DNA from: Marinifilum caeruleilacunae
GTDB taxonomy: Bacteria; Bacteroidota; Bacteroidia; Bacteroidales; Marinifilaceae
Assembly (NCBI RefSeq): GCF_013141825.1
Contig: NZ_RZNH01000003.1
Location: 1 to 64,000 of the forward strand
DNA length: 64,000 nucleotides
Reading direction: 5' to 3'
Positions within the stretch are counted from its first letter, which is position 1. The number at the start of each line of letters is the position of its first letter. Below are positions 1 through 8,902 of the stretch, one piece after another. Below the pieces are notes generated by a model. That model was not told the origin of the DNA, searched no databases, and was given only the letters and a program-made list of their open reading frames with translations. The position numbers and the translations under genes are program-made.

Positions 1-123
1 ACTTTCATACAAAATAACTTGTTGAACACCTACAACCAAGTCATTTAGACCAGAATATCTAACTTTTTTATTCTCACATGAGATTAAAAAGATAATTGCT
101 AATATGAAATAAACTATTCTCAT
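1..123 (-). CDS. Partial lipoprotein, N-terminal 41 codons
   Basis: An open frame runs leftwards from an ATG at 121-123 and leaves the window at base 1 without a stop. The first 16 residues are a lipoprotein signal peptide: a short charged start, the hydrophobic stretch IVYFILAIIFL and a lipobox ending ISC (Cys16). The mature part starts ENKKVRYSG. Only 41 residues are visible, so no family can be assigned. It is transcribed away from the SusC gene at 579, so the 455-bp gap between them is a divergent control region. Confidence 0.6.
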   Translation of the reverse strand, partial: MRIVYFILAIIFLISCENKKVRYSGLNDLVVGVQQVILYES

Positions 124-578
124 TCTTCATCAAATGGTTGCCAACGTAAGTGTAAAGTGTAATGCACTTTATCTACCTTATCTGTTGGTTTTTGTATTGT
201 ATTATTATATAGTCATTTGTCCTTCAAAATAGTCTCCAAAGGACTTTTTATTTTTACAAGAGACATTCCCCACACACAACTGCAAACCTCCCCTGCCTCA
301 TCAATGAAAAATAACCGATTGAATTTAACAAGATCTTATTGAATAACAAAATTAAAATTATACGCGACCTATACATTCAAAAACACCCCCTCTTACTCAT
401 CAATTTTTCATGCCAATAAAAACTTAAGTCGATGCTCAGTATGCGTTCGTCGATGCTCAGTATGCGATTGTCGATATCGCTTGTATTGTAAAATAGAAAA
501 CATTTGGTTTAGAAGTTAGAAATATTCCACGCACTGTCCCTAAGTACCAAGTGTATAATAAACTAAATTATAATTTCT
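124..578. promoter_or_regulatory. Divergent intergenic region upstream of the first SusC
   Basis: 455 bases without a gene. A 7-bp inverted repeat (TAAAGTG, 5-base gap, CACTTTA) lies at 153-171, just upstream of the leftward lipoprotein gene, and could be an operator. From 313 onward the sequence is duplicated at 13876 upstream of the second SusC, including the tandem 18-mers at 428-466. Conservation of this block upstream of two otherwise diverged transporter genes suggests it holds their shared promoter. A weak -33/-7 candidate is TTG at 481 with AACATTTG at 499-506; the spacing is short and I do not rely on it. Confidence 0.5.
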
Positions 579-1045
579 ATGAACAAAAAAATGAAAAAAG
601 CCTCAAATTTTGGGCTTATCAGGCAATTGCTAAAGTGTAAATTGCTACTTCTGTTTCTGCTCTATTCCTTTACGGGTTTGGGTGCGAATTTCAAGTCTCA
701 GCAGAGGTTTGCTGCCCCTCTACAAAAGGCAAGTGCAAAAGAGGTATACCAAACCATTACAGAACAAAGCAAATTACACAAGAAAACCATTAGCGGAAAG
801 GTTAGCGACAGCAATGGCGAGCCTTTGCCAGGAGTAACCGTTATTGTGAAAGGCACCACAAATGGGGTTATTACCAATATCGACGGTGCTTATGAATTGC
901 AAGTTGCTCCATCGGCAAAGCTACTCCACTTCTCCTTTATAGGAATGAAAGCCCAGGATATTGAAATTTCGGGGCGCAGCGCAATCGATGTCGTAATGGA
1001 AGAAGAGACGATTGGATTGGAAGAATTGGTTGTTATTGGATATGG
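313..1045. repeat. Duplicated SusC promoter/N-terminus block, copy A
   Basis: About 733 bp matching 13876-14608 at a constant offset of 13563 bp with no gaps noticed. It covers the last 266 bp before the SusC start codon and the first roughly 155 codons. Similarity fades just after the TonB-box-like VVIGYG segment; the plug and barrel that follow are clearly different proteins. Confidence 0.85.
428..483. promoter_or_regulatory. Tandem 18-bp repeats, candidate activator site (module A)
   Basis: The 18-mer GTCGATGCTCAGTATGCG occurs at 428-445 and 449-466, separated by TTC, giving a 21-bp period (two helical turns). A third, degenerate copy begins with GTCGAT at 470 after the spacer ATT. The same array lies at 13991-14046 upstream of the second SusC with one changed base in the first unit. 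Direct repeats two turns apart suit a dimeric or tandem-binding activator. No regulator gene is in this window, so the protein involved is unknown. Confidence 0.5.
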
Positions 1046-3896
1046 TACTCAGAAAAAAGAAAACTTAACAGGTGCAGTAGACCAAGTATCGGCCGAGGTA
1101 CTTAAGAATTCCCCAGTTGGTAGTATTGGAGAAGTATTACAAGGCCAAATGGCCAATGTAAATATTGGGATTGCAGATGGTAAACCAGGTCGAAATGCCA
1201 GTTTTAATATCCGAGGAATGACCTCGATCAATGAAGGAGATCCACTCATATTAATCGATGGAGTTCCTGGTGGGGATATCAATTCATTACCACCCCAAGA
1301 TATTGAAAGTGTGTCCGTATTAAAAGATGCAGCATCCGCAGCTATTTATGGAGGTAGGGCAACTTTCGGTGTCATATTGGTGACAACCAAGCAGGCTAAA
1401 AAGGGAAAATTCTCAGTTGATTATTCAAACAGTTTTTCATTTAGCAAACCAATCATCACTCCCGATGTTTATATGGGAAGTGATTATATGGAGGTACAAG
1501 AAGAGTTTAGTACCAATATTAATCAAACTTTTTTCACCTCCCAGCAAATTGATTACGCAAAACAAGTTGCCATTGATCCATCCCTACCTCATGCAAAATA
1601 TGAAAACGGGCAATTGTATTGTGGAGGAGAAGTTCACAACTATTACAAAGAGTGGTTCAGAGAATATACCCCAAAGCAACAGCATCACCTCGCCATAAGT
1701 AGCGGTGGAGAAAAACTTGACCTGTATACATCAGTTGATTATAACCATACAGAAGGTCCATTAAAATTGAGCCCTACAGTGATTGATAAGTATTACGTAC
1801 GTACCAATGCAAAATACACGGTAAGTGACGATTTCTCAATTTTCCAGAACATATCGTTCAGCAAAAAAAAGTCTGATATTCCTGATACTGACATCTATGC
1901 ATTTCAATCCAACATCTTTCGTTTCTTAGACTTTGTTTGGCCTATGATGCCTGAATATGTAGATGTTAATGGTGAAAAAGTTGCTACAAATACAGGTTGG
2001 ATGAGAGAATACCTGGGAGAAAAATCTTTCAGGTATGAAGACAAACGTAACCTTCGAAACACCTTCGGCTTTGATTGGTCACTTTTTAATGATGTTGTAA
2101 AAATTCATGGTGACTATACCTACGAAAACGTGAACTGGAATAAGGAACGCTTTCGTGATAATTCAGGACCTTTTATCGATAATATCGCAAGTAACAGGAA
2201 CAATATCATTCCAGCTCACCCAAAATTCAGCTCAGAATATTACCGATCCTCATATCGTATCACAAGGAATGTAGTTAACTTATACGGTTCAGTCGAGAAA
2301 AAATTTGAAGACCATTACTTTAAAGGCTTACTTGGTTTTAATCAGGAAGATTACGAAAAAACAAACTATTGGGCTAAAGTTGAGTCTCCCTTAAATATAC
2401 TTCCTGCAAGATCATTAAGCTTAGGAACGGGAATCCAAACTGCCGATGATGGTGACACTAGCAATGCCTTAAGAAGTGCCTTTTTTAGATTGAATTATAA
2501 CTTCAAAGAAAGGTATTTGTTAGAACTTAACGGGGCTTATTTTTTATCTTCTAAATTTTCAAAAAGCAAACGATCATCTTTACAACCTTCAGTTTCAGCT
2601 GGCTGGATCGTATCAAACGAAAAGTTTTTTGATCCACTTAGTGATGTTGTGAATCACCTTAAATTAAGAGCATCCTATGGAACTCTTGGGAATCAAAATA
2701 TCGGCTCGTTCGATTACCTGGAGAACATACCAATTGGGACATTGAATTATTTACTGAATGGTAACACTGTAAGTACAGCTACTAGTCCTAACCCTAAATC
2801 TTCAAATTTCACGTGGGAAAAGGTTACCACCGTAGACCTTGGGTTTGATATGCATTTGTTGCAAAATCGTATTACAACAACATTTGATTACTATCGAAGA
2901 ACAACAAGCGGTATGCTGGCAAAATCTTTTTCGCTGCCATCGGTTTTTGGAGCTCCTGTACCTAAAGAAAACAATGCTGAACTTTTGACCAAAGGCTGGG
3001 AAGTAAGTATCAATTATAAAAACAGGTTTGAATTAAAAGGAAAACCATTTCAGTATGGGTTCAGACTTTCAGTTTCGGACAACACCAGCGAAATTACCAA
3101 GTATAATAACCCAACCGGATATCTGGGAGATTATTACGAAGGGCAAAAGTTAGGTGAAATTTGGGGTTTAACTACTCTTGGCTTATTTAAAGATGACCAG
3201 GAAGCTGCTGCCTGGCCTACCAGCACAAGGTTTTATGCCTATAAAAAAGGTGGCATTAAAGCTGGAGATTTGAAGTTTGCAGATAAAAATAATGATGGGG
3301 TAATCAGTAAAGGAGAATGGACACTTGCTGATCATGGTGATTACACAAAAATAGGAAATGAAACACCTCGCTATCAATTTGGCTTTACAATGAATGCAAG
3401 TTGGAATAATTTCGATTTCAATGCATTCTTTAATGGTGTAGCAAAACGAGATTTTTATCCTGAAAAAGAAACCAACAATTTCTGGTCAGCCTATAACAGA
3501 AAGTATTCTGTATTGTTAGATCATGTTGTTAAAAACAGTTGGACAGAAGATAATCCCGATGCTTATTTCCCTAGACGAAGAGGTTATATCGCACAAGGCG
3601 GATATGAATTAGACATCCCACAAACAAGATATCTGCAAAATGGGGCTTATATGCGCTTAAAGAACTTAACTGTAGGTTACACTCTTCCTCAACACATTTC
3701 TCAAAAAATCAAATTAAAGAAACTTCGGGTTTACTTCAACGGACAAAACCTATGGGAAATTAGCAGCTTGAAAAAGCACTTACTTGATCCTGAGGGACTG
3801 GAAAGAGATCCAGATGCAAACTCAAGATATACAGGAAATGGTACTGCTTATTCTCTATCACGAGTGTATTCATTCGGGATTCAGGCAAACTTTTAA
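579..3896 (+). CDS. SusC/RagA-family TonB-dependent outer membrane transporter (module A)
   Basis: Outer membrane beta-barrel transporter that, with its SusD lipoprotein, imports oligomers using TonB energy. The 1105-residue length is usual for SusC. Seen in order: a hydrophobic signal segment (about 20-36), a carboxypeptidase-regulatory-like domain (about 70-145, with GEPLPGVTVIVKGT), a TonB-box-like ELVVIGYGTQ near 150, a plug, then the barrel ending in an aromatic terminus (IQANF). The usual SusC plug signature YGSRGANGVI appears as YGGRATFGVI. No complete STN domain is present, so signalling through an anti-sigma factor is not indicated. It lies 12 bp before its SusD. The first 155 residues are almost the same as in the SusC at 14142, while the rest has diverged. 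The substrate cannot be read from sequence; neighbours suggest a phosphodiester-containing molecule. Confidence 0.95.
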   Translation: MNKKMKKASNFGLIRQLLKCKLLLLFLLYSFTGLGANFKSQQRFAAPLQKASAKEVYQTITEQSKLHKKTISGKVSDSNGEPLPGVTVIVKGTTNGVITNIDGAYELQVAPSAKLLHFSFIGMKAQDIEISGRSAIDVVMEEETIGLEELVVIGYGTQKKENLTGAVDQVSAEVLKNSPVGSIGEVLQGQMANVNIGIADGKPGRNASFNIRGMTSINEGDPLILIDGVPGGDINSLPPQDIESVSVLKDAASAAIYGGRATFGVILVTTKQAKKGKFSVDYSNSFSFSKPIITPDVYMGSDYMEVQEEFSTNINQTFFTSQQIDYAKQVAIDPSLPHAKYENGQLYCGGEVHNYYKEWFREYTPKQQHHLAISSGGEKLDLYTSVDYNHTEGPLKLSPTVIDKYYVRTNAKYTVSDDFSIFQNISFSKKKSDIPDTDIYAFQSNIFRFLDFVWPMMPEYVDVNGEKVATNTGWMREYLGEKSFRYEDKRNLRNTFGFDWSLFNDVVKIHGDYTYENVNWNKERFRDNSGPFIDNIASNRNNIIPAHPKFSSEYYRSSYRITRNVVNLYGSVEKKFEDHYFKGLLGFNQEDYEKTNYWAKVESPLNILPARSLSLGTGIQTADDGDTSNALRSAFFRLNYNFKERYLLELNGAYFLSSKFSKSKRSSLQPSVSAGWIVSNEKFFDPLSDVVNHLKLRASYGTLGNQNIGSFDYLENIPIGTLNYLLNGNTVSTATSPNPKSSNFTWEKVTTVDLGFDMHLLQNRITTTFDYYRRTTSGMLAKSFSLPSVFGAPVPKENNAELLTKGWEVSINYKNRFELKGKPFQYGFRLSVSDNTSEITKYNNPTGYLGDYYEGQKLGEIWGLTTLGLFKDDQEAAAWPTSTRFYAYKKGGIKAGDLKFADKNNDGVISKGEWTLADHGDYTKIGNETPRYQFGFTMNASWNNFDFNAFFNGVAKRDFYPEKETNNFWSAYNRKYSVLLDHVVKNSWTEDNPDAYFPRRRGYIAQGGYELDIPQTRYLQNGAYMRLKNLTVGYTLPQHISQKIKLKKLRVYFNGQNLWEISSLKKHLLDPEGLERDPDANSRYTGNGTAYSLSRVYSFGIQANF

Positions 3897-3908
3897 AATT
3901 CAAATACG

Positions 3909-5654
3909 ATGAAAAAATATTCAATTATAGTAATATTAGCATTTGTGGGGATCTTAAGCTCATGTAATGATGACTACCTAGAAAGATTACCGGAAACAAG
4001 CCCCACTAAGGAAACATTTTTCACCTCTGCCGAAGCCTTGGAATTGTATACCAATTCTTTTTATGGCTACTTATCCAAGAATGAATACGAGAATGATTAT
4101 CAAAGTGATAATATGGCCGAGCAATCTACACCCGAAGCTGTAAAAACAGGTTTATATTCTATGCCAGTAGAATTAGGTTCTGGAGGTTGGAAGTGGACAC
4201 AATTAAGAGACATCAACTATTTTATTGAAAACTGTAAAGCCTCCAAAGGTATTGCACAGGAAGACAAAGACAAGTATTTGGCTGTTGCCAGATTCTTTCG
4301 TGCCAGATTTTACTTTAGAAAAGTAAAACGCTTTGGTGATGTTCCCTGGTATTCTAAAGTATTAGGTTCAAATGATGAAGAATTGTACAAAGCCAGAGAT
4401 CCAAGAACAATGGTAATGGATTCGGTATTAGCCGATCTAAATTTTGCCGTTCAGCATGCCGAAGTAACCACTTCTAAAAACAGGGTAAACAAGTGGACGG
4501 CTTTGGCATTAAAGTCTAGAGTTTGTCTATACGAAGGAAGCTGGAGAAAATATCACACCGAAGCAGGTCTTGCTGATGCAGATAAATTTCTGACCGAAGC
4601 AGCAAATGCAGCAGGCGAAATAATAAACAGTGGGCTATATTCAACATACAACACAGGAAGCAGTAAAGATTACTACAATTTGTTTAATGCCGAAAAGGCT
4701 GATTCAGATGAAGTAATTATGGCCATTGATCTGGCTGAAGGTAACATTTCGAATTACAATAAAAGCTTTACAACTACTTCTGTGGGTAGAAGAGGCATTA
4801 CCAAATCACTGGTTCATGAATACCTGATGTCTAATGGAAATACTTTCCAATCAAAATATGCTGATGTTGAAACATTGCCATGGTATGATGAGTTTACAAA
4901 CCGTGACCCTCGTCTTGCTCAAACTTCGATGCCACCCAACTTTCACAGGATAGATGAAACGGCAATTGTGCTGCCCTGGTTTGGACAAAACCATACGGGT
5001 TACCAGGTTGTTAAAAGAGTTGGACCAGCAATATACGACAATGGCGATCCACGTGATATCATTGTATTCAGATTGGGTGAAGTTCTCCTGAATTATGCTG
5101 AAGCGCTTGCTGAATTGGGAACCATAACTCAAGCCGATTTAGACAAATCAATTAACGAGCTCAGAAAAAGAGTTCGAATGCCAAAACTAAGCTTAACTCC
5201 TGCTTTAGACTCCTATCTGGATGGACAGTATAAAAGCACCTCAAATCCACTCATCCTGGAAATTAGGAGAGAAAGACGAGTAGAATTGGCAATTGAAGGC
5301 TTTCGATTTGACGATTTGATGAGATGGAAAGAGGGACACTTACTTCGTGATAACGCAGAAGGCATTTATGTAACACTGAATACATATACCGACAGAGATC
5401 AGAATGGAGTTTTCGACTTGTATATCTATGATGGAAACAAGCCTTCGGATGCGGGAAGTTATCCAAAGGTAGATTTCTTCAAACTTGGCGATGCAATGTC
5501 TTTAAGCAATGGTGCAAATGGTAGGTTATTACCTTATAACAAAGCACTTCCCTCTTTTGGTGACTGGGAGTATTTATCGCCAATTCCTTTAGAAGAACTT
5601 ACACTTAATCCTAAGCTAAAACAAAATCCTGAATGGGAAAAAATTAATCCTTAG
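3909..5654 (+). CDS. SusD/RagB-family substrate-binding lipoprotein (module A)
   Basis: Surface lipoprotein that caps the SusC channel and binds substrate. The signal peptide ends in a lipobox with Cys19 (GILSSC). The mature protein starts with the SusD-type ETSPTKETFFTSAEALELY. Family landmarks include ARFFRARFYFRKVKRFGDVPW in the TPR-like region, and the C-terminal block RRERRVELAIEGFRFDDLMRW. At 581 residues it has normal length. It starts 12 bp after the SusC stop and ends 3 bp before the EEP enzyme, so these three genes are very likely co-transcribed and co-translated. Confidence 0.93.
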   Translation: MKKYSIIVILAFVGILSSCNDDYLERLPETSPTKETFFTSAEALELYTNSFYGYLSKNEYENDYQSDNMAEQSTPEAVKTGLYSMPVELGSGGWKWTQLRDINYFIENCKASKGIAQEDKDKYLAVARFFRARFYFRKVKRFGDVPWYSKVLGSNDEELYKARDPRTMVMDSVLADLNFAVQHAEVTTSKNRVNKWTALALKSRVCLYEGSWRKYHTEAGLADADKFLTEAANAAGEIINSGLYSTYNTGSSKDYYNLFNAEKADSDEVIMAIDLAEGNISNYNKSFTTTSVGRRGITKSLVHEYLMSNGNTFQSKYADVETLPWYDEFTNRDPRLAQTSMPPNFHRIDETAIVLPWFGQNHTGYQVVKRVGPAIYDNGDPRDIIVFRLGEVLLNYAEALAELGTITQADLDKSINELRKRVRMPKLSLTPALDSYLDGQYKSTSNPLILEIRRERRVELAIEGFRFDDLMRWKEGHLLRDNAEGIYVTLNTYTDRDQNGVFDLYIYDGNKPSDAGSYPKVDFFKLGDAMSLSNGANGRLLPYNKALPSFGDWEYLSPIPLEELTLNPKLKQNPEWEKINP

Positions 5655-5657
5655 AAA

Positions 5658-6572
5658 ATGATGATGAGAACTTTATTACTAATATTTACTATTACACTAA
5701 CAGTATTTGCATCTGCTTGTGACAAAGGCAGTCCTGGAGGCGAAAAACCAGAACCTCCAAGCCCTCAGCCCTCTTCTTCCTCTGATTTTATAAATGCGGC
5801 CAGCCTTAATATAAGGTACAGTAATAATACCGATGGTATAAATAATTGGGATCACCGCAAGCAATGGGTAGTCGACTTTATCTATTTTTTTGATATTGAT
5901 CTAATTGGATTACAGGAAGAAAAAAACGATCAAACGGCTGAATTGAGAACACTTTTATCCGCTGATTATGGAATGATCGGTAAAGCAAGCAGCTCTCAAC
6001 CAGGTTATGAGTACAATGGCATCTATTATAAAACCGAAAATATTGAACTTTTGGAATCTGGACGTTTTTGGTTATCCGAAACACCAGATGTTGAAAGTGT
6101 TGGTTGGGATGCAAAATATCACCGCCAGGTTACATGGGGGAAATTCAGGCATAAAGCAAGCAACAATGAGTTTTATTTTTTTAACACCCATTTTTCGCAT
6201 GTTGGTGAAACTGCTAGAGAGAATAGTGCCATACTACTAAAAAATAAGATTAAATCCATTGCAAAAGGAGCTGCTGTGATTGCTACTGGCGATTTCAATT
6301 TACGCCCTAACTCATCATCATACAACATTCTTACCCAAGACTCTGATTCAGCCAAAAAACTAAGCGAAGGAAGAATTCTGGTAGATCGTCCATACAATGC
6401 GTTGTGTACAGGCCATTGTTTCGGAACATGCTATAAGGTTGGCAAGATTGTAGACTACGTCTTTGTCAATGACAAAATTGATGTTGAGAAATATGGAATC
6501 TTAACGGAACAAAGAGAAGGTGTTTTCCTGTCTGATCATTATCCTATTTTGACACGATTACGCTTTAAATAA
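5658..6572 (+). CDS. Endonuclease/exonuclease/phosphatase (EEP) family lipoprotein
   Basis: A metal-dependent phosphodiesterase or phosphatase of the DNase I-like fold, probably on the cell surface or in the periplasm. A lipobox ending SAC puts the lipid anchor on Cys21. EEP motifs are complete: SLNIRYSN near residue 50, LIGLQEE with the metal-binding Glu87, NTHFSH, GDFN (Asp212, Asn214) and the terminal SDH (Asp293, His294). Members of this family cleave nucleic acids, sphingomyelin and inositol phosphates, so the exact substrate is open; surface anchoring and neighbouring GDPDs favour a lipid- or phosphodiester-linked substrate over DNA (inference). Three consecutive ATG codons at 5658, 5661 and 5664 are all possible starts. 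Confidence 0.88.
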   Translation: MMMRTLLLIFTITLTVFASACDKGSPGGEKPEPPSPQPSSSSDFINAASLNIRYSNNTDGINNWDHRKQWVVDFIYFFDIDLIGLQEEKNDQTAELRTLLSADYGMIGKASSSQPGYEYNGIYYKTENIELLESGRFWLSETPDVESVGWDAKYHRQVTWGKFRHKASNNEFYFFNTHFSHVGETARENSAILLKNKIKSIAKGAAVIATGDFNLRPNSSSYNILTQDSDSAKKLSEGRILVDRPYNALCTGHCFGTCYKVGKIVDYVFVNDKIDVEKYGILTEQREGVFLSDHYPILTRLRFK

Positions 6573-6643
6573 AAGACAACGATTGTAATAGAAGTAATCC
6601 TGATTCAATATGTTGATTTTCTAAACAATTATAAAATAGAATT

Positions 6644-7786
6644 ATGAAAGCTAATATAAATAGATCAATAATCTACTACATTTTTATAGTAATGCTTATC
6701 AGTTGCGATAAGTCAGATGATATCCCTTTGGACACCACTCCCCCGGCAGAAGTTACAAATCTAACTGCAAGCGCGGGTGATTCAAAAGTGGTATTAGAAT
6801 GGACCGAGCCTTCAGACCAGGATTTTGCCCAGGTACAAATCACATTTACTCCTGAGAATAATCTGGTACAACCCATACCATTAAGCCCTGGATTCCCAAC
6901 CAAAGAATTTTCTGGTTTAGAAAATGGGGTTGAATATACTTTCACAATCCAAACTGTAGATTCGACTGCAAATAAATCGACAGGAGTAAGTGTAAAGGCA
7001 ACTCCTGTTGAACCAGTTGTTGAAGAGCCAACCGAGATGGTTGATGAAAGAGATGGCAAGCGTTATAAAATTGTAAAAATTGGAGAACAGGTTTGGATGG
7101 CTGAGAATCTTGCTTACCTGCCTACCGGAGCAAGTTTATCGGCTAACAATGTAGGTAGCAATAAATCCAATTTCACAAAACACTATTATGTATATGGACT
7201 AGATAATGGAGGAAGCATGGCTGATGTGAATGCAAACCCTGCTGTAAAAGAGAACTTCGATAAATATGGTGTAATGTATAACTGGTTTGCAGCCATTGAC
7301 ATACCAAGTACTGTAACAGATACAACAACGCTTAAAACATACCTTGAATCATCAGCTACCCTACAAGGAATTGCTCCAAAAGGATGGCACGTACCAACCG
7401 ATGAAGACTTTAAAGTTCTTGAAGCTACATTGGGTATGAGTGAAGAAACACAGGACAAGACCAGTTACAGAAACGATAACTCGGAGGGAATGAAGCTGAA
7501 ATCAGAAACAGGTTGGAAAGAAGATTCAGGAACAGATGAGTTTGGTTTTGCCTTATTACCAAGTGGACGTTGGAAGAAAGACAAGTTCCAGTTCCTGACA
7601 GAATATGGATACCTATGGACATCTTCTCTTAGCCATTTCAAGAGCAAAACCGATGCTAATGGTGATGAATATTTTGAAACCAGGGCATGGTTACGATATG
7701 TAAAATACAACAACAATGGTGTTGGACGTGCCAATTGGGAACATTTTAATGGTTATGCCATTCGATGTGTGAAAGATAGCGAGTAA
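6644..7786 (+). CDS. Fn3-like + FISUMP-domain lipoprotein
   Basis: Predicted surface lipoprotein: the signal peptide ends at Cys21 (VMLISC). Residues about 34-125 form a fibronectin type III-like domain beginning TTPPAEVTNLTAS, often used as a spacer. The remainder fits the FISUMP domain (Fibrobacter succinogenes major paralogous domain) by its hallmarks KIGEQVWMAENL, KYGVMYNWFAA, PKGWHVPTDEDF, FALLPSGRW, LWTSS and a final AIRCVKD. FISUMP proteins are common surface proteins of Bacteroidota and Fibrobacter with no settled enzymatic role, so a surface-binding or adhesion function is only inferred. In module B the matching slot holds a PQQ-propeller lipoprotein, which suggests both act as accessory substrate-binding proteins. 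Confidence 0.85.
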   Translation: MKANINRSIIYYIFIVMLISCDKSDDIPLDTTPPAEVTNLTASAGDSKVVLEWTEPSDQDFAQVQITFTPENNLVQPIPLSPGFPTKEFSGLENGVEYTFTIQTVDSTANKSTGVSVKATPVEPVVEEPTEMVDERDGKRYKIVKIGEQVWMAENLAYLPTGASLSANNVGSNKSNFTKHYYVYGLDNGGSMADVNANPAVKENFDKYGVMYNWFAAIDIPSTVTDTTTLKTYLESSATLQGIAPKGWHVPTDEDFKVLEATLGMSEETQDKTSYRNDNSEGMKLKSETGWKEDSGTDEFGFALLPSGRWKKDKFQFLTEYGYLWTSSLSHFKSKTDANGDEYFETRAWLRYVKYNNNGVGRANWEHFNGYAIRCVKDSE

Positions 7787-7796
7787 ACTTTTCAAA

Positions 7797-7832
7797 TATG
7801 AGACTTATCCCTTTCTAAGGGTAAGTCTCATA
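7797..7832 (+). terminator. Intercistronic hairpin between FISUMP and GDPD genes
   Basis: TATGAGACTTATCCCT pairs with AGGGTAAGTCTCATA apart from one bulged base, around a short loop. No T-run follows, so it looks more like an mRNA-stabilising or processing hairpin than a strong terminator. Confidence 0.5.
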
Positions 7833-7859
7833 TAATATCACAAAACAACAGATAAATTT

Positions 7860-8780
7860 ATGAATAAGATATTATTGGTTTTATCACTTGCAATATCATG
7901 CTTTGCTTGTTGTACAGAATGCAAGAAGAATGATGATAAAGTTAAAAATAAGGATACATCAGTCTTACTGGATGAGTATGTAAATGGAAGTAATGTTTTG
8001 GTCATAGCGCATCGGGGCGATTGGAGAAATGCTTGCGAAAATTCCATTCTCGCCATCGAAAATGCCATTAAAATGGGCGTTGACATTGTGGAAATAGACC
8101 TTAAGAGAACTTCAGACAAGCAATTGATTTTAATGCACGACCATACTCTGGACAGGACGACTACCGGCTCTGGTAAAGTAAAAGATCACACACTGAAAGA
8201 GATACAGGAGCTTTTTTTAAAAGACGGAGCAGGACACCGAACAGAGTTCAAGATTCCAACTTTAAAGGAAGCCCTATTAAGCACCAAGGGCAAAATATTG
8301 GTCAACCTGGATCAGTCCTACAAGTATTTCGAAGAGGTTTTACCGATTCTGAAAGAAACCGGGACAATGAATCAGGTGATTATGAAAGGCTATAACGTGC
8401 CCATTGAAGAGGTAAAAAGTAAGCTGGGTGTTTTCTACGACTCTATTCAATATATGCCGATTATAAAATTGGGTGCAAAGGGCTACAAAGAAAGAGTTTT
8501 GGAAGTAAAGAAGAATCATTTCGAGGCCGTCGAATTTACTTTTACTTCCGACACCATTCCTACGGTTCATGAGTTTTTTGATTTTCAAGAAAAAGGCACA
8601 CGAGTATGGGTAAATTCTTTATGGTCGCATCATAACTCTGGACATCACGACGACAGAGCCTATACCGAAAATCCTGATGTTGCCTACGGTTGGTTGGTTT
8701 CAAAAGGAATTAATATGATACAAACCGATCGTCCCCAATTGCTTTTAGAATACCTACGCTCCAAAGGCTTGCATCAATAA
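7860..8780 (+). CDS. Glycerophosphodiester phosphodiesterase (GDPD) lipoprotein, small type, module A
   Basis: Hydrolyses glycerophosphodiesters to sn-glycerol 3-phosphate and an alcohol, or a related phosphodiester. The GDPD TIM-barrel motif set is complete: HRGDW (His51, Arg52), the metal-binding Glu60 in ACENS, EIDL (Glu78, Asp80), LMHD (His93, Asp94), and DRTTTGSGKV. The C-terminus has the typical IQTDRPQLLLEYLRSKG. A short signal peptide has lipobox candidates at Cys14 and Cys17, so export and lipid anchoring are likely. The closest relative in the window is the GDPD at 21606, which has the same C-terminal YLRSKGLH. A hairpin lies on each side of the gene. Confidence 0.93.
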   Translation: MNKILLVLSLAISCFACCTECKKNDDKVKNKDTSVLLDEYVNGSNVLVIAHRGDWRNACENSILAIENAIKMGVDIVEIDLKRTSDKQLILMHDHTLDRTTTGSGKVKDHTLKEIQELFLKDGAGHRTEFKIPTLKEALLSTKGKILVNLDQSYKYFEEVLPILKETGTMNQVIMKGYNVPIEEVKSKLGVFYDSIQYMPIIKLGAKGYKERVLEVKKNHFEAVEFTFTSDTIPTVHEFFDFQEKGTRVWVNSLWSHHNSGHHDDRAYTENPDVAYGWLVSKGINMIQTDRPQLLLEYLRSKGLHQ

Positions 8781-8794
8781 GCGATAAAACCTCT

Positions 8795-8824
8795 ATGAAA
8801 GGCATGAAAACTTATGCCTTTCAT
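8795..8824 (+). terminator. Perfect 11-bp intercistronic hairpin (module A)
   Basis: ATGAAAGGCAT and ATGCCTTTCAT form a perfect 11-bp stem with an 8-base loop. There is no T-run after it. The same hairpin, with the same arms, is at 22489-22518 in module B, in the same gap between a small GDPD and a fibre-like gene. Confidence 0.6.
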
Positions 8825-8902
8825 ACTTCAATAAAATACAACTAACCAATTATTTTTTAATCTAAAACGATTCGAATATGAAAACACAAAAAACATTAAC
8901 AC
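8795..8902. repeat. Conserved leader patch, module A copy
   Basis: About 108 bp, nearly the same as 22489-22595. It contains the hairpin, an AT-rich spacer ending TTTTTTAATCTAAAA, GATTCGAAT just before the start codon, and the first eight codons of the fibre-like gene (MKTxxTLT). The genes on either side are much less similar between modules. Confidence 0.75.

Noticed and set aside
579-1045. STN domain and anti-sigma signalling in the SusC proteins
   Set aside because: The segment before the carboxypeptidase-like domain (ASAKEVYQTITEQSK) is too short for a full STN domain, and no FecR/sigma pair is adjacent.
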